Shown here: in pieces, positions 46,663 through 57,899 of the stretch | How positions within the stretch are numbered: the stretch's first letter is position 1 | Layout of the letters: every line of letters begins with the position of its first letter | NCBI RefSeq assembly: GCF_039555335.1 | Contig: NC_092636.1 | Span: 56,289,706-56,353,705 of the forward strand | Source: Amphiura filiformis | Lineage: Eukaryota > Echinodermata > Ophiuroidea > Amphilepidida > Amphiuridae | Length of the DNA: 64,000 nucleotides | Reading direction: 5' to 3' | Translations under genes and position numbers: made by a program | Notes under the pieces: model-generated | Seen by the model: the letters and a program-made list of their open reading frames with translations, nothing else | Told to the model about the DNA's origin: nothing | Databases searched by the model: none

Positions 46663-48300
46663 GTTAATCCAAGCTTCTTCTACCTTGTTTTGTGGGACGT
46701 GTGCGAGCGCAGAATGGCCGGACATTGCCAAAAAGTGGTCAAAATTTGTATCTACTTAACACCCAATTAACTAATTAATTAATTGCATTAATGCACATTA
46801 TGTTTGCATCACAAGTTAGATCTATCATTCAGTGAAGTGCATGTGAAATCAGAGCCCCACAGGTGTTTCACTTCTCTACAAATGTAAATTTATAGGCGAC
46901 TCATTTTAGCCCCGTTTGTGTGTAATGTCTATGGAATCCCCCACCGCCGACTCCCCAGTTACCTAATTAAAGACTTGTTACTATTTATAACTCTCACAAT
47001 ACTAGTCCAAATGGGCTGGAAATGGTTTTATTTTTTAGAGCAGACTTCTAGTCAATAAATTGATACCAAATACTTTGAACACAGTCAAGTACTTTAAGAA
47101 TAAACTAGAATGAAACTTGAAAAAAAAGTTGAATTGTAATGGCTCCCCCATTTTAGCGTACCCAGTTCATGGCATACGACCAGCTGTTGAAGAACTAGTG
47201 GATTCGTCCTACTATCAGTATCATTTTTGACACAAAGAGATAGGTCTGTATGACTGATGATGCTATACATGTATACATGTACCCATCTTTTTTAGAGTGC
47301 TGAATTAAAAAGGCATGCCATTGAACATGTGCCAAAAATTGCTTCCCCCTAGTGTCATCGCCCCGATATCTTTGTTTGTTATATTGTGTTTATGCTTTGA
47401 ATTTGTTTATGCGCTGTGATCTAGATGTATAAACGGCGCTTTATAAAAGAATTGTGTATGTATGTATGTATCTTCATGGCAGAAATCGCCATGGTAAGTT
47501 GAATCCACCGCCACGCATGGCCATTTTGTTCCGACCTGTTTAATAGTTTTGAGACGCATAATGGGCCGAAGGACAGTCTAAGGCTACTGACAATTGCCCA
47601 GTGATTGACCTCGCTGTGTGTGGGTCGAGCATGGTACGCCAGAGGTCATATGCTTTTAGACTGTACCCACGATTGGCCTATACACTGCACTATAGTTCGG
47701 CACATATAAAATCAAGTTTTTGAGTTCAAGACACTAGCGTCTTTCTCAAGATGCTAGCTAACGACTATCATATCTGTTGAACATATATAATTATATTCAA
47801 GTGCAAGGAACCAAATCTGGTTTCTCTAAAGACGAAATCATTTACGGGAGATATTCATCATTTTCTACCACGGTATCCAAAGATTTTCGTCTAAATATCA
47901 AATCGTGCATAGCACATTCACGTGTATCGATCCCGGGTATTGATTTTAGTATCTCTGCAGTACCAAGTAATTATTTAGCCAGGCGATGTTGGTGTGCCCC
48001 AAAAATTGCTTGCCAAAAATTACTTCCCCCTCCCCCCTTCGGCTCCCCAAAAATTCTTCCCCCCCAGGGCTCATAATTATTGCACAGCCCCTTAATATTA
48101 ATGTTTAACATGAATGTACATTGTATTTTATTCTGAAATACATTGAAATACATTACATTGTCATTGTAAAACATGAAAATGTAAAAGGGGTAAGCTTACA
48201 GTACTCAGACAGTTTTAATAAACTTCAAAATGTATGTCATTATCAAACACCTACCTGCTAAGTAAAAATGTGATATCTGTATTTAATATGTCTACTTCAC
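46663..48300. other. Intergenic stretch upstream of NDUFC2
   Basis: Contains a LINE/SINE-tail-like end (GGCGCTTTATAAAAGAATTG then a (TATG)n run, 47430-47470) and C-rich tract 48020-48070. A donor-like CAG|gtaggt on the minus strand at about 48255 could belong to a 5' UTR exon of the TRIM gene, which is not otherwise supported. Confidence 0.35.
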
Positions 48301-48433
48301 TGTGCAGACTTTGAACACAATATCTACGAATCGAAAGATAAGAAAAGTACAATTTTTGTGGACTTCGAACGAAACTTCTTCACAATTTTGATCCACTACA
48401 GCAAGCTTTGCATCCACGCTAATATCAGCCTGT

Positions 48434-48463
48434 AGCCAATTAGCGGAACTTGACCTTTGACCT
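48434..48463 (+). promoter_or_regulatory. Candidate NDUFC2 promoter elements: CCAAT and DR1
   Basis: AGCCAAT at 48434-48440 and TGACCTTTGACCT at 48451-48463 lie about 85-115 bp before the start codon. The second is a perfect DR1 of AGGTCA on the minus strand, the site type used by HNF4/COUP-TF/RXR-class receptors, plausible for a mitochondrial gene. The same motif is common in intronic repeats of this window, so it may be coincidence. Confidence 0.35.
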
Positions 48464-48547
48464 TTCGTTTTAGGTTCATTTTCATGGCAGAAAGCTTATA
48501 ATTCTGCTCATTTTCAGACGCATTTCGCCCCTGAAAACCAACCCAAT

Positions 48548-48662
48548 ATGAGTGAACAAAAGCGCAAAAATTTAACAAATAAATTTACCTATATTTTTGC
48601 AGTGACAGGTATAGGTGGGGTGATAGTTTGGAACGGAATTCGCAGGCATTTATTCTATCAAG
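48548..48662 (+). CDS. NDUFC2: NADH dehydrogenase 1 subunit C2, coding exon 1
   Basis: NDUFC2 is an accessory membrane subunit of respiratory complex I in the mitochondrial inner membrane. The exon runs from ATG 48548 to CAAG|gtaaga and ends in phase 1. It encodes 38 residues: a short basic start (MSEQKRKNLTNK), a membrane segment FTYIFAVTGIGGVIVWNG and IRRHLFYQ. This matches the first helix and following Arg-rich loop of animal NDUFC2 (G-x-x-x-G...LIRRRP...HRQLLY). The frame is open upstream, but this ATG gives the family's short N terminus. Its phase fits the exon at 63863 exactly. The family call depends mainly on the C-terminal block of that next exon. The 5' UTR probably lies within 48300-48547. 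Confidence 0.78.
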
Positions 48663-49339
48663 GTAAGAAAAATTTTCCTTCCCGTCGTCGTAACTAATTT
48701 TTTGTAAGTAAGCTTAAAAGCAGGGCTGTCAACTTTTGGAATTGCTTGGCGTGAGGCAGAGGCGTACCGGGATTTGCCGACTCCAATGTTCATTTTGTAC
48801 CATGATTATTTGAGCCACGGCCAGGCTTCTTCTACTCCCAAGTACCATGCCTGGAAATAATAGGGAACTTGGTCTTGGAACCTGGTTCCAGGTCTAGACG
48901 TTCGCTTTTCGTATCTCTTTCCTTGTTGAAAAGGTATAACGTTGAGGAGATAGAGACATGTACCGAATATCTGGGACCTACTCTGCCATGTTTGGCTGAG
49001 TAACGGTACATGAACACGGTCTTTTGTGCCTAGAGCTATGACTAATTAGCCATTGTGTAAATTTTATACCCATGGGTTACTCATCAATCATCAGACTGAA
49101 TCATTGTCGTTAAATGCACAAGTTATGTGTGCAATTCTAGTGAACGTTGACCGACAGAGGGTGTCAATATAGGCCTACGTGTCGCTTTTGAAAAACAGCG
49201 AATCATGCGCATGCTCAGCAGGCAAATACGACGACGATTTAGTACACTGATCATGCGTGCTATTCAGATTTCTGCAAAAGCGATTGAGTATACAAAATGT
49301 AAATGCATCTTTAGAAATGACCGGCGATTGTGTGTTCTC

Positions 49340-49466
49340 AAGTGGGTTTTATCATGTTAATTAGTGACCTGACACACATTTGTATTGGTTCGATCAAGCA
49401 TTGAAATGCTATCATTTTTTGTACTGGATCGTTCAATAGCTGCAATATTTTTTCATAGGCATAGCT
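49340..49466 (+). repeat. 127-bp direct repeat, left copy
   Basis: AAGTGGGTTTTATCATGTTA to CATAGGCATAGCT; repeated almost without change at 51738-51863. It brackets the DIRS fragment. Confidence 0.92.
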
Positions 49467-51240
49467 ATATAAACTTCAGAGCTTCGAAGCAGAAGTGCAA
49501 GGGAAGTCTATACTGATTAAAACAGACAATTCCACAGTTGTGGCATACATCAATCGGCAAGGGGGGACAAAATCTCCTACCCTTTGCCTCCGCACAAGAG
49601 AGTTACTACGTGGGAGCATTCAACGGAATATAACTCTATTCGCAGTACACATTACCGGGATACTGAACACCCTAGCAGACAAGCTGACTCAGAGTGTGTC
49701 ACTGAATCCGACCAAATGGTCGCTATCTCCCCAGATAGCTCAACCTTGTTCAGGGAAATATTCCAACCATCAGTAGTTCTCTTTATGTTGACAAGGAATC
49801 ACAAACTACTAATGTACTGCTCCAGAATGCAGGACGAAAGAACCCTAGTGATAGACGCTCTTTCGATCAGGGAATGGCGCGGGAATGGCGGCTTACGCAT
49901 TTCCCCCGATATCTCTGATTTCAAGAGTCCTCCAGAAAATAGAGAGACTTCTTCGTAGCTCAGCGATTAAGTCGCCGCCTTGTAATCTATAGATCAGTGA
50001 AATCAGGGGTTCGAATCCGTCTGATGACTTTGAGAAGGGAGGACTGTCTTGTCCTGTTGATTGCACCATTCTGGCCTCGCCAACACTGGTTCCACAGTCT
50101 AATGTCGCTGATAGTGGATCAACCACTGATCCTTCCTCTGATTCCTGATCTTCTTTGGATACCAGGACTGAAAGTCCAATTCCACGACCTGGGTCACACA
50201 TCTGACTGCATGGCCGCTGTCGTGGAACGTTTCCAGGAGGAAGGCTTTTCTAAGGAGGTAGAAGAAAATCAACATACAGAGTATACTCTGCACGTCTACG
50301 ACCCTTCTACAAATGGTGTAAAAGAAGGAAAGTTACTCCAAATAAAGCCCCTATTGGTGTAATCGCAGATTTTCTACAAGCTAGATTTAATAATGGTCTG
50401 CAAGTTACTACTGTCAAGGGCTACAGATCTGCCATTCAGGCAGTCCATCCAGGCTCTCCTGATGGATCTTCAGCTGGTAACAATAAAAACCTTCATCATC
50501 TTATTGAAGGTATGTTTATTAAGAGACCACCAGCTAGGAAGATCATGCCGTCCTCTGATCTTCATACTGTCCTGGAATTTCTGAGAGGTCCTCCGCTGAA
50601 CCAGCTCAGGCAGCATCTCTACGGGACCTAACTCTGAAAACGGTCTTTCTTATTGCTCTGGCTTCGGGCAGGCACTGTTTTGAACTTCACACACTAGCGA
50701 TAGGTAAGGACATCGTTTTAGTGATCGTGGGGTGACCTTGTTATTTTGCCCAGGCTTCCTGGTGAAAATGAGAGATCTAATTTTTCAGCTTCTCCCATGT
50801 TCTCCCTCCTCTGAACCCTCACTCTATACATTGTAAAGATCGTTTGAACTGTCCAGTTCAGATACTCAGAGGGTACATTGATCACACTAGCCTAGTGCGC
50901 ATCATTAGGGGAAAACCAATTCAGCAATGATTTGTCACAGCACAGACAAACATTAAGCCAACAGCCAAAGCGACTTTGGCTGGAGGGCACATTGATGTTA
51001 TTAGGAAAGCGAAGGCAGTGAGAGGGGAGGTCCCACCCCCTGCTCACTCATCAAGGTCAATAAGCCTATCGGCGTCATGGGCCTTCAACCATGGCGCCAA
51101 TATATGAGAGATAGTAAATACCGTGTCCTGGAAGTCAGAATCATCCTTCATTACGAGATATTTGAGGGATACAGGACCTTGTGCGCAGACTAGTTTCGCC
51201 ACGGCGGTACTGAAGGCCAATGCACACAATCACTAAGAGA
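49467..51240 (+). pseudogene. DIRS-like retrotransposon fragment 1: RNase H and tyrosine recombinase
   Basis: The 3' two-fifths of a DIRS-type element, broken by frameshifts and an insertion. It begins abruptly in RNase H (IKTDNSTVVAYINRQGG). A conserved DIRS block follows (LLIAPFWPRQHWFHSLMSL), then a tyrosine recombinase with SDLHTVLEFLRGPPL, the first catalytic Arg in ALASGRHCFELH, the H-x-x-R box as HSSR near 51045, and the Tyr region SSFITRYLRD. DIRS elements integrate through this recombinase instead of a DDE integrase. It is clearly related to but divergent from element 2 (TDNTTVVAYLNRQG there), so two families are present. A 30-bp hairpin (51449-51480 with 51513-51544) follows the frame and may be part of its end. 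Confidence 0.85.
49953..50036 (+). tRNA. tRNA-like insertion inside the DIRS fragment
   Basis: CGTAGCTCAGCGATTAAGTC is a box A-like start and GGGGTTCGAATCC a box B-like motif; between them CTTGTAA would place a TGT anticodon (Thr type). The stems pair poorly, so it is likely a tRNA pseudogene or SINE. Comparison with element 2 (KIGREDC) shows it splits the conserved K-I-x-R-E-D-C stretch, with GAGA-type sequence on both sides as a possible short target duplication. Confidence 0.5.
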
Positions 51241-51448
51241 TGGGTAGGAAAGAACACGTGTCATTCTTTTCTAACCATTTATTTGCTATCTATTTCAGGA
51301 GACGATAAGGACCGTGAGTTGGTCCCAGTTCCTTATATCTGTTATATTGATTTAGGAAAATATTATCTCCGCTGTCAATTAGTCTAGCAGTGCGGTCAAG
51401 AAATTCACCGCCACCTAGTTTCACGGTGCCAGACTGTTGCAGTTTTAT

Positions 51449-51544
51449 TGAATAATATATTAGGTAGTATAAGCCCGCCAGTAATATGATAAAACTTTTT
51501 GTTTTCTATATTACCAAGGGCGGGTTATACTACCTAATATATTA
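51449..51544. repeat. 30-bp inverted repeat (hairpin)
   Basis: TTGAATAATATATTAGGTAG at 51449 is answered in complement by CTACCTAATATATTATTCAA ending 51544, with GCCCGCC / GGGCGGG continuing the stem. Loop about 35 nt. Confidence 0.85.
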
Positions 51545-51737
51545 TTCAAGCCACCTCCTCCCTGAATTTGCTTCGCATGACAGATTCATGTGGGCGAGAG
51601 AGGAAGTAGGTGCGCCGCTAGGCGCTATGGGTAATCGCAGGACCCGGGGTTGCCGGTCCCTTTTTTATTTGGGGATTTTTACGGTGTTATTTGAAGGTTT
51701 ATGCACCCTAGAGAGGTTGCATCATGTGGGTTTTATC

Positions 51738-51863
51738 AAGTGGGTTTTATCATGTTAATTAGTGACCTGACACACATTTGTATTGGTTCGATCAAGCATT
51801 GAAATGCTATCATTTTTTGTACTGGATCGTTCAATAGCTGCAATATTTTTCATAGGCATAGCT
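51738..51863 (+). repeat. 127-bp direct repeat, right copy
   Basis: Differs from 49340-49466 by one T in a T-run (ATATTTTTCATAGG). The base composition and sequence resemble the surrounding DNA element, not DIRS. Confidence 0.92.
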
Positions 51864-52436
51864 GCATCCCCAAATAACATGCATCACCTTCTCAACACTA
51901 CAATTTGCATTGGTAAATGGTGTAATAACACCTTCAGCTACAATCAAAAACTTGGGCGTAACATTTGTGATTTGGAGGGAAATGTTTGAGTTCTAAATAA
52001 AGAAATACATACAGAATAGTGGGAAATGGGGAAAATCTAAACTATGTTCCCGGAAAATTATGCACTTTTCCTAGCCCAGCCACGGCGCCGAGATATGGAA
52101 AGCGGGGGGTAGGAGCAACAAATTATTTATGACGATGCGTGAGATTTTACTCATTTTCCAGCTTTTTGCGTGAGATTTACTACCTAGGCGTGAGATTATA
52201 CTATACCTTGGCGTGGCGTGAGAAAGTGACCCAATGTGTGAGACTCACGGCCAATGACTGAGAGTTGACAGCCCTGTTAAAGGAGTATTTCGTGATCCTA
52301 GCATCCTCTTTTTATGACATTTTCAGTACATATCCACGAAAAAAGCCTATTCCCAAAATTTCAGTTGATTCCGATTTTGCGTTTGCGAGTTATGCATGAT
52401 TATGTGTATTACACTGCTCCATAGACAATGCGTTGT

Positions 52437-52466
52437 AATTTCGTTCTGGTGCACCAGAACGAAATT
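52437..52466. repeat. 30-bp perfect palindrome
   Basis: AATTTCGTTCTGGTG followed by its exact complement CACCAGAACGAAATT, no spacer. It ends 4 bp before the left end of the DIRS element. Confidence 0.97.
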
Positions 52467-52470
52467 CAAA

Positions 52471-52651
52471 GACTCAGTACACCGGTCGATCTTACCGCTT
52501 CCGATGTTGATTAAGATACTTCTTGCATCGATCCCGAGATGCGGAAAAACCAATAGTCATTTTGTCCCACATAAATGAATAAATAACAAAACCCCCGATC
52601 CCCGAGTGGACTCACCCATTCGGTGACGTCACACGATAATCATCCTTATCC
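52471..52651. repeat. DIRS left inverted terminal repeat
   Basis: GACTCAGTACACCGGTCGAT to ...AATCATCCTTATCC. Complement of 59556-59740 or so with small indels; it shares GATTAAGATACTTCTTGCAT and GGACTCACCCATTCGGTGAC. It is shorter than the right repeat at the outer end. Confidence 0.92.
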
Positions 52652-55011
52652 TCCTTGGTTTCTAGATGAGATAGACGTGTGGATTTTTCTTTACCAACGC
52701 TAAGTATCATTACGAACCAAAGGACGAGATATACAGTTTGTTTGTTACACCTGAGGTAAAAACCAACCAGTATAGTACGCTAGGGAGATAGTTTTGACGA
52801 CATTTTTCGCTAGAAAAGTGACAAAAACGATCCAAAAACTTAGCTTGTATGAGTGTTTCCGTTCAGACACGGAACACATTTTCAAAATGGCCCCTTAGGA
52901 CGCCATTTTATTTTTGTTCTCACGTAAAACAACTATAGCAGACTAGTAAGTTACAATAGATGTTTGTACAGTACTGTGTATACATGTATGGTGAGTGATT
53001 ATCGCTATGTTTATGGTGTGCTCTATCGTTATATCTTTCAGTACGCGTCTGATGACGAGTTACTGCTAAGAGTTCGGGGGGTTTCCGAAGGGAACAGCCT
53101 GACAAATCTCCCCCAAAAGGTTTTCACTTTTTCATCCCTTTGTATATATATTTTTATATCATACCACTACATCAGCGCCAGCCACTGTGCGTGTGGGTCT
53201 GTTTATTGGGCTTGAGCTTGTGTTCGGGGGTAGTGCTATACGCTCCCGATTACTACAATGTCCAGGCCTTGTCAATCATGCCCTTCCCTTGTGGCAGAGT
53301 GGGACCCGATCCACTCTGCTACACCCACAGGGATGGCTCTAAATCAAATAAGTGTGCTTCCTTTTGCATAGGCTTATCGGACATCCACTTCGAGGATTTA
53401 GAAAGTAGCGCTCGCTTGGGTCTTCGACACAGACAGAAGACGTAAGACTAAGAAACAGAAGCCTACAGGTAAGATTGATATGGTAGGTACTAGCGCGACG
53501 GCAAGGGCCACGCTAAGGTAACCTCTGGGGCTCCGGTCCCGGCAAGCAGGCGGACCCTCCGGGACTGCTAGCGAGCCCCAAGGCCTAGCAGCCAGCGAAA
53601 GCACTGACTTAACGTCTAAGCTAGTAGCAGGCAGCAGGGCGGTACTTGCCCTAACAGGCGAAAGTACCAGTCTACCAGTGAGATCTCTAGCGAAGTTTCT
53701 TGCAGGTGGACACCCGCTCTATTGCTGGCGAACAGCGGGTCTAGCACCGCTGAAGTAGCCGGCGACGGACAGTATGCCAAGGGTACCCGGGCTTGCCTGG
53801 GTTGAATCCTAGCATACAGCGTGCGAACGGACCTCCGGCTTGCCTCGCCGGTCTGTAGCACGCAGCGTGCCAGTGGAACCCCGGCTTGCCTGGGTTGATC
53901 CACGCACGCAGCACGCCTTTCGTTCCCGCAAGGGTCGTAATGAAAACGTGCATGGGTTTAGCAGAGACGATACCGGGCTAACGCCGGGTGTAGTCTTAGC
54001 AGAACCAACTGGGGTTGTCACACGGCAGCGTTCCATGGCGGGACCGCCGAAAGTGATGCCCTGGGCCTTGGAATGGCTGCCGCTGTCCTCCGGGACTGGC
54101 TAGCGGCTATACCGGGGTTGGGCTCGCAGTCTCTCACGGGACAGCGACCCAAGGGCAAACAGTGGCAGCTACCGAGACGAGCACGGCTCGACTTCAGTGG
54201 TAGCCACTATGCACGCGCCCATAGCTGCCGTGAGTGGTCCGCCACACACAGCGACCTTGGGCGAGGCTCAAGAGGTTAGGGTAGGTAGTTTGAACAGCCT
54301 GGCTGATCAACAACCCACTTATGTCCTCGAGAGCCAGCAGAGCGTGGGTGATCCATTACAGTCAATGGGTCGATTACCCTCTTATGATCGATCACTATCT
54401 ATTCAGCGGAGCATGGCTCCATTGATTGATACTACCTATTCAGGTAGCGAGGTGACTGATCGGGGGTATACACGCTCAGCTACCCGTGATACTAGGCAAG
54501 CTCCTTTTAGCCAAGGGACAGCCAGTATAGCGGGTACCCATACACACGGCTTGATCCTCTAGCGGGAACGCTGTGAGGCATGGGTACAGTGGTACGCAGC
54601 CGGGCGCCCTCCCGGGCACCTACGCTACAACCACGCAGGTACCGCAGTGCTCGTCCTGGTTACCACAGTCTCTGTGGCAACAGGGGGGGGGGAGGCGGTA
54701 CTGGTACTGCCGCTCCATGGGGTTTCCTGGTGGCGGATCCTTTCAGGGTCAGCTACCGACAGGGTATACCCCGTGGTATCCGCCGCAGGGTGGTTTCTTC
54801 CACGGTCTAGCACCGTGGCAAGTGCCGCCTAGCGATGGGCAAACAGTACCACCAGCTGTTACCCAGGCTGGGCGGCGAGTGGCTAACCCTGATACAGCTC
54901 AGGGTAGGCCGCGACGCTGCTATGGCTAGGGCGACAGCAGCGAGAGCGCTTGCGGATCCCGGGTGCTATGGCTAGCATCTCGGGTCTGGCGGGAGTACTC
55001 CTCTTCTGCTG
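52652..55011 (+). other. DIRS 5' region, decayed
   Basis: GC-rich sequence between the left repeat and the first gag-like frame. Only short frames in all phases; Gly/Ser/Arg-rich shadows such as those near 54573-54929 may be the remains of the gag N terminus. No domain recognised. Confidence 0.5.
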
Positions 55012-56200
55012 GTGTTCAGTTGGCTAGCCACACGGTGGCTTACACCTCCCTGTCCACCTTCAGATGCCCGTCGTCAGATCTCTTCCTCATCAGAGAGTGA
55101 GTCAGAGTCTGAAGGCGAGGGAAAGGAGTCGGAAGATGAAACCAGTAGCGACTCACAGTCTGATGAGCCTGTGCAGGTAGCTTCAGGTATCCTTCCCCCG
55201 CTGCCCCGTGAGGAACTCGCTAGCAATGGTCTGCCTGCGGACACCGCTGAGGTGATGAGCCGTGTGGCCCAAGGTTTGGGCCTGGCTTTCTCTCAGGAGG
55301 AGTCCGTTCAGGAGGACCAGGGCATCTTTTCAGTAGGATGCCCAGCTCGCGGGTCCACACAAGGGTCGCCCGCACTTGCATTCCCGGCGGACCTCAAGGG
55401 TAGGGTTCGTAGGGCTGTCAGGCTCGCTGGAGCTTCGACGCCGCGTGCTTGCACGCTTCCACCGCGTGTTTCGCAGGAGGACTACGAAACCTACCTCAGG
55501 GTCCCTGACATGGAGCCAGACGTTGCCAAGCGCCTGCCGCTAGCGGCCAAGGCGCACGGGTCGTTCTCCCCCAGTGGGAGGAGGAGCTAAAGCTCATCGA
55601 TAAGCGAGCACGCCGCTTATCAGAGTCTCTAGCGCCGCTACCACGCTTGCCGAGCACCTCGGTAGGAAGGTAGCGAACGACCACGGGCAACGCCGAACTC
55701 TTCCATGAGGTTAATCTGTTAGCGGTGCTAACAGCTAACCTCAACGAGAGTTCTATGGGCCTAGCCCATAGGATGTCATCTCGCCGCCGGAGAATGCCTG
55801 TCTGTCCCTCCAGTCAACTTACGGCTCCGACTTTGCTGATGCAATGAAGAAGTCAGGCTCGGTGGGACAGGGGCTACTCTTTGGACAGGCCTTTTGCGCT
55901 ACGGTTGAGGACCGGGCAAAGAAGGCCACCAATGAGAGCACTCTGAAGAAGTCGGAGGCTGCCCTGACCAAGGGAAGGGCAGTAAGGCTTAAGAAGAAGC
56001 ACAAGAAGAAAAAGTCTTCTAAGCGTTCTTCAGCGCCAGCTCCGCTTCAGCAGGACGCGCAGACCACAGACTACACCGAGCCCGAGGCTACTCCAGCACC
56101 TCCCAAGAAAACTGGGAAGCGCAAGAGTAGTGCTGGATCAGATGGCAAGCCCCCTAAGAAGAGCCGTTCTTCTAAGGGTGGCAAACCAGATCGGTCCTGA
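55012..56200 (+). pseudogene. DIRS gag-like ORF, frameshifted
   Basis: Two frame segments: 55012-55590 (acidic Ser/Glu tract SSSSESESESEGEGKESEDE, then PREELASNGLPADTAEVM and a folded-looking QEDYETYLRVPDMEP block) and 55844-56200 (AMKKSGSVGQGLLFGQAF, then a Lys-rich tail with KKKHKKKKSSKRSS). An acidic start and a basic, nucleic-acid-binding tail fit the poorly conserved ORF1 of DIRS elements. The part between is out of frame. Assignment is by position and composition. Confidence 0.6.
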
Positions 56201-56399
56201 GGGCACGGGCGGTCGACAGTCCATGCCGGCAGGTTTGGACTTCCCACAGGGATTCCCCTGTGGGCGGCCGCTGTGCAGACACGCCCAGAGATGGCATGCC
56301 ATCTCACCGGGCGCCTGGGTATTGTCAGTGGTCAGTGGGGGTTACAGGCTGGAATTTACCAGCCACCCTCGTGCGCCTGCACGATTCAGAGGTCCACGG

Positions 56400-57776
56400 T
56401 AGTGCCGCCAGACGGCCCCCAGCGCCGGGCACTACTGTCAGAGGTCACTCAGCTTCTCACGAAGCAAGCGATTGTCCCGGTCCACCCCCTTTCACCAAGG
56501 GGTTTTGGAGCACGTTTTTCTGGCTCCAAAGAAGACCGGCGACTGAGGCCCATTCTGAACCTCAAGCCGTTGAACGAGTTCATCAGGCCCAAGAGGTTCA
56601 GAATGGAGACTCTCGCCGGTGCTAGCCTGCCCCATCAAGGGTATGTGGGCGGCATCGCTAGATCTCTCGGACGATATCTGCATGTTCCGATCGCACCTCA
56701 AGATCAGAGGTTTCTACGCTTCAAGGTACAGGGTCAAACTTACCGGTTTCGATGCCTGCCATTTCGGCTTGTCCACCTCCCCCAGAGTGTTTACACTCCT
56801 GGTCAGGGCGGTGGCAGCGCACCTGAAGCGCAGGGGAGTCAACATGTGTTGCTACCTGGACGATTGGTTCATTTACGGACGCACCCGCTGGAGACACAGT
56901 GTCTCGTGGAGTTAGTAGTCCGTGACGGTGCGGGACCTGGGATTTCTGATCAACGCCAAGAAATCCAATTTGGTCCCGACGCGAGACACCACTATTCTTA
57001 GGGGCCCAGATCAACCTCAAGGAGGGGATCGCGGTGCCCTCACCCGAGAGGGTGACGAACATGGCGAGGTGTGCCCGACTCTTGGCCGAGGCAGCGGGGG
57101 CACCCGCTGTGGCATGGATGAAGGTTTTGGGCCTTATGGCCAGTATGGTAGACCTCGCACTGCACCTGCACTGCCGCTTTCACATGAGGCCTATACAACT
57201 ACACCTTCTAGCCTTTTACAGGCCCAGTCGTCACTCAATATCCCTCGCGGTTCCGATGTCGGAGATCGCGCGAGAGGAACTCTGGTGGTGGACCCATCAG
57301 CCCAATTTGACTCAAGGTGTCAGGTTTCCTGCACCAGCGGTGCGCCACGTAGTGACGACCGACGCGTCAAAGCTGGGCTGGGGGCCACATCCACGGGACT
57401 CAGTCTCGGCCTATGGTCGGCCACGGAGACGGAGTTCATATCAACCTTCTCGAACTTTGGGCAGTGGAGAGAACTCTCCAGCATTTCGAGAAGGTGATCG
57501 TGGGATCTCATATCGTTGTCCAAACAGACAACACAACCGTGGTGGCCTACCTCAACAGACAAGGGGCACCAGGTCACCACGGTTATGCCTGCACGCTTTT
57601 CACGCCTGATAGGGTGGTGCAAGGCCAGGCAGATTACGTTGAGAGCGATGCACATAGCGGAGTCACCAACATCCTCGCGGACGATCTGTCACGAGGAAAG
57701 GTGTCGGGACCTACAGAATGGTCCCTTGCTCCGCAGGTCGCCCAGACGATCTTCGAGGTGATGTACCACCCTCGAT
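56400..57776 (+). pseudogene. DIRS reverse transcriptase / RNase H, frameshifted
   Basis: Copies the element's RNA into DNA. RT motifs in order, spread over three frames: RLRPILNLKPLNEFIRPKRF (about 56540), the first catalytic Asp in AASLDLSD (about 56661), GLSTSPRVFT, and the YLDDW active site at 56853-56867, then LGFLINAKKSNLVPTRD. RNase H follows with VVTTDASKLGWG (Asp codon 57361), NLLELWAVERTLQHF and QTDNTTVVAYLNRQG, ending near ILADDLSRG. The LDDW variant with the following RNase H and absence of a protease or DDE integrase is the DIRS/Ngaro/PAT group. At least three frameshifts are needed to read it through, so it cannot be active. Confidence 0.9.
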
Positions 57777-57899
57777 AGATTTGTTCGCATCTCATCGAAA
57801 TCATCAGCTGCCGGTGTATTGCTCAAGGGTCGCGAGACCCACAGGCATTCGCCGTGGACGCTCTGTCCGTGAGACTGGGAGGAATGACTGCTTACGCTT

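Larger units (their letters stand above)
48721..52276. mobile_element. Element with CAGGGCTGTCAACT ends
   Basis: CAGGGCTGTCAACTTTTGGA at the left and the inverted AGAGTTGACAGCCCTG at the right. GGCGTGAGG near the left end recurs inverted and direct near the right end (GGCGTGGCGTGAGAAAG). The flanks (cttaaaag / ttaaagga) are only a near-match to a target duplication. It starts just 58 bp after the NDUFC2 donor and contains the first DIRS fragment. No transposase frame of its own is seen. Confidence 0.6.

Noticed and set aside
56273..57001. Single 242-residue frame as an intact RT protein
   Set aside because: RT motifs continue in other frames; only the first third of this frame matches the family, so it crosses frameshifts and is not a real product.
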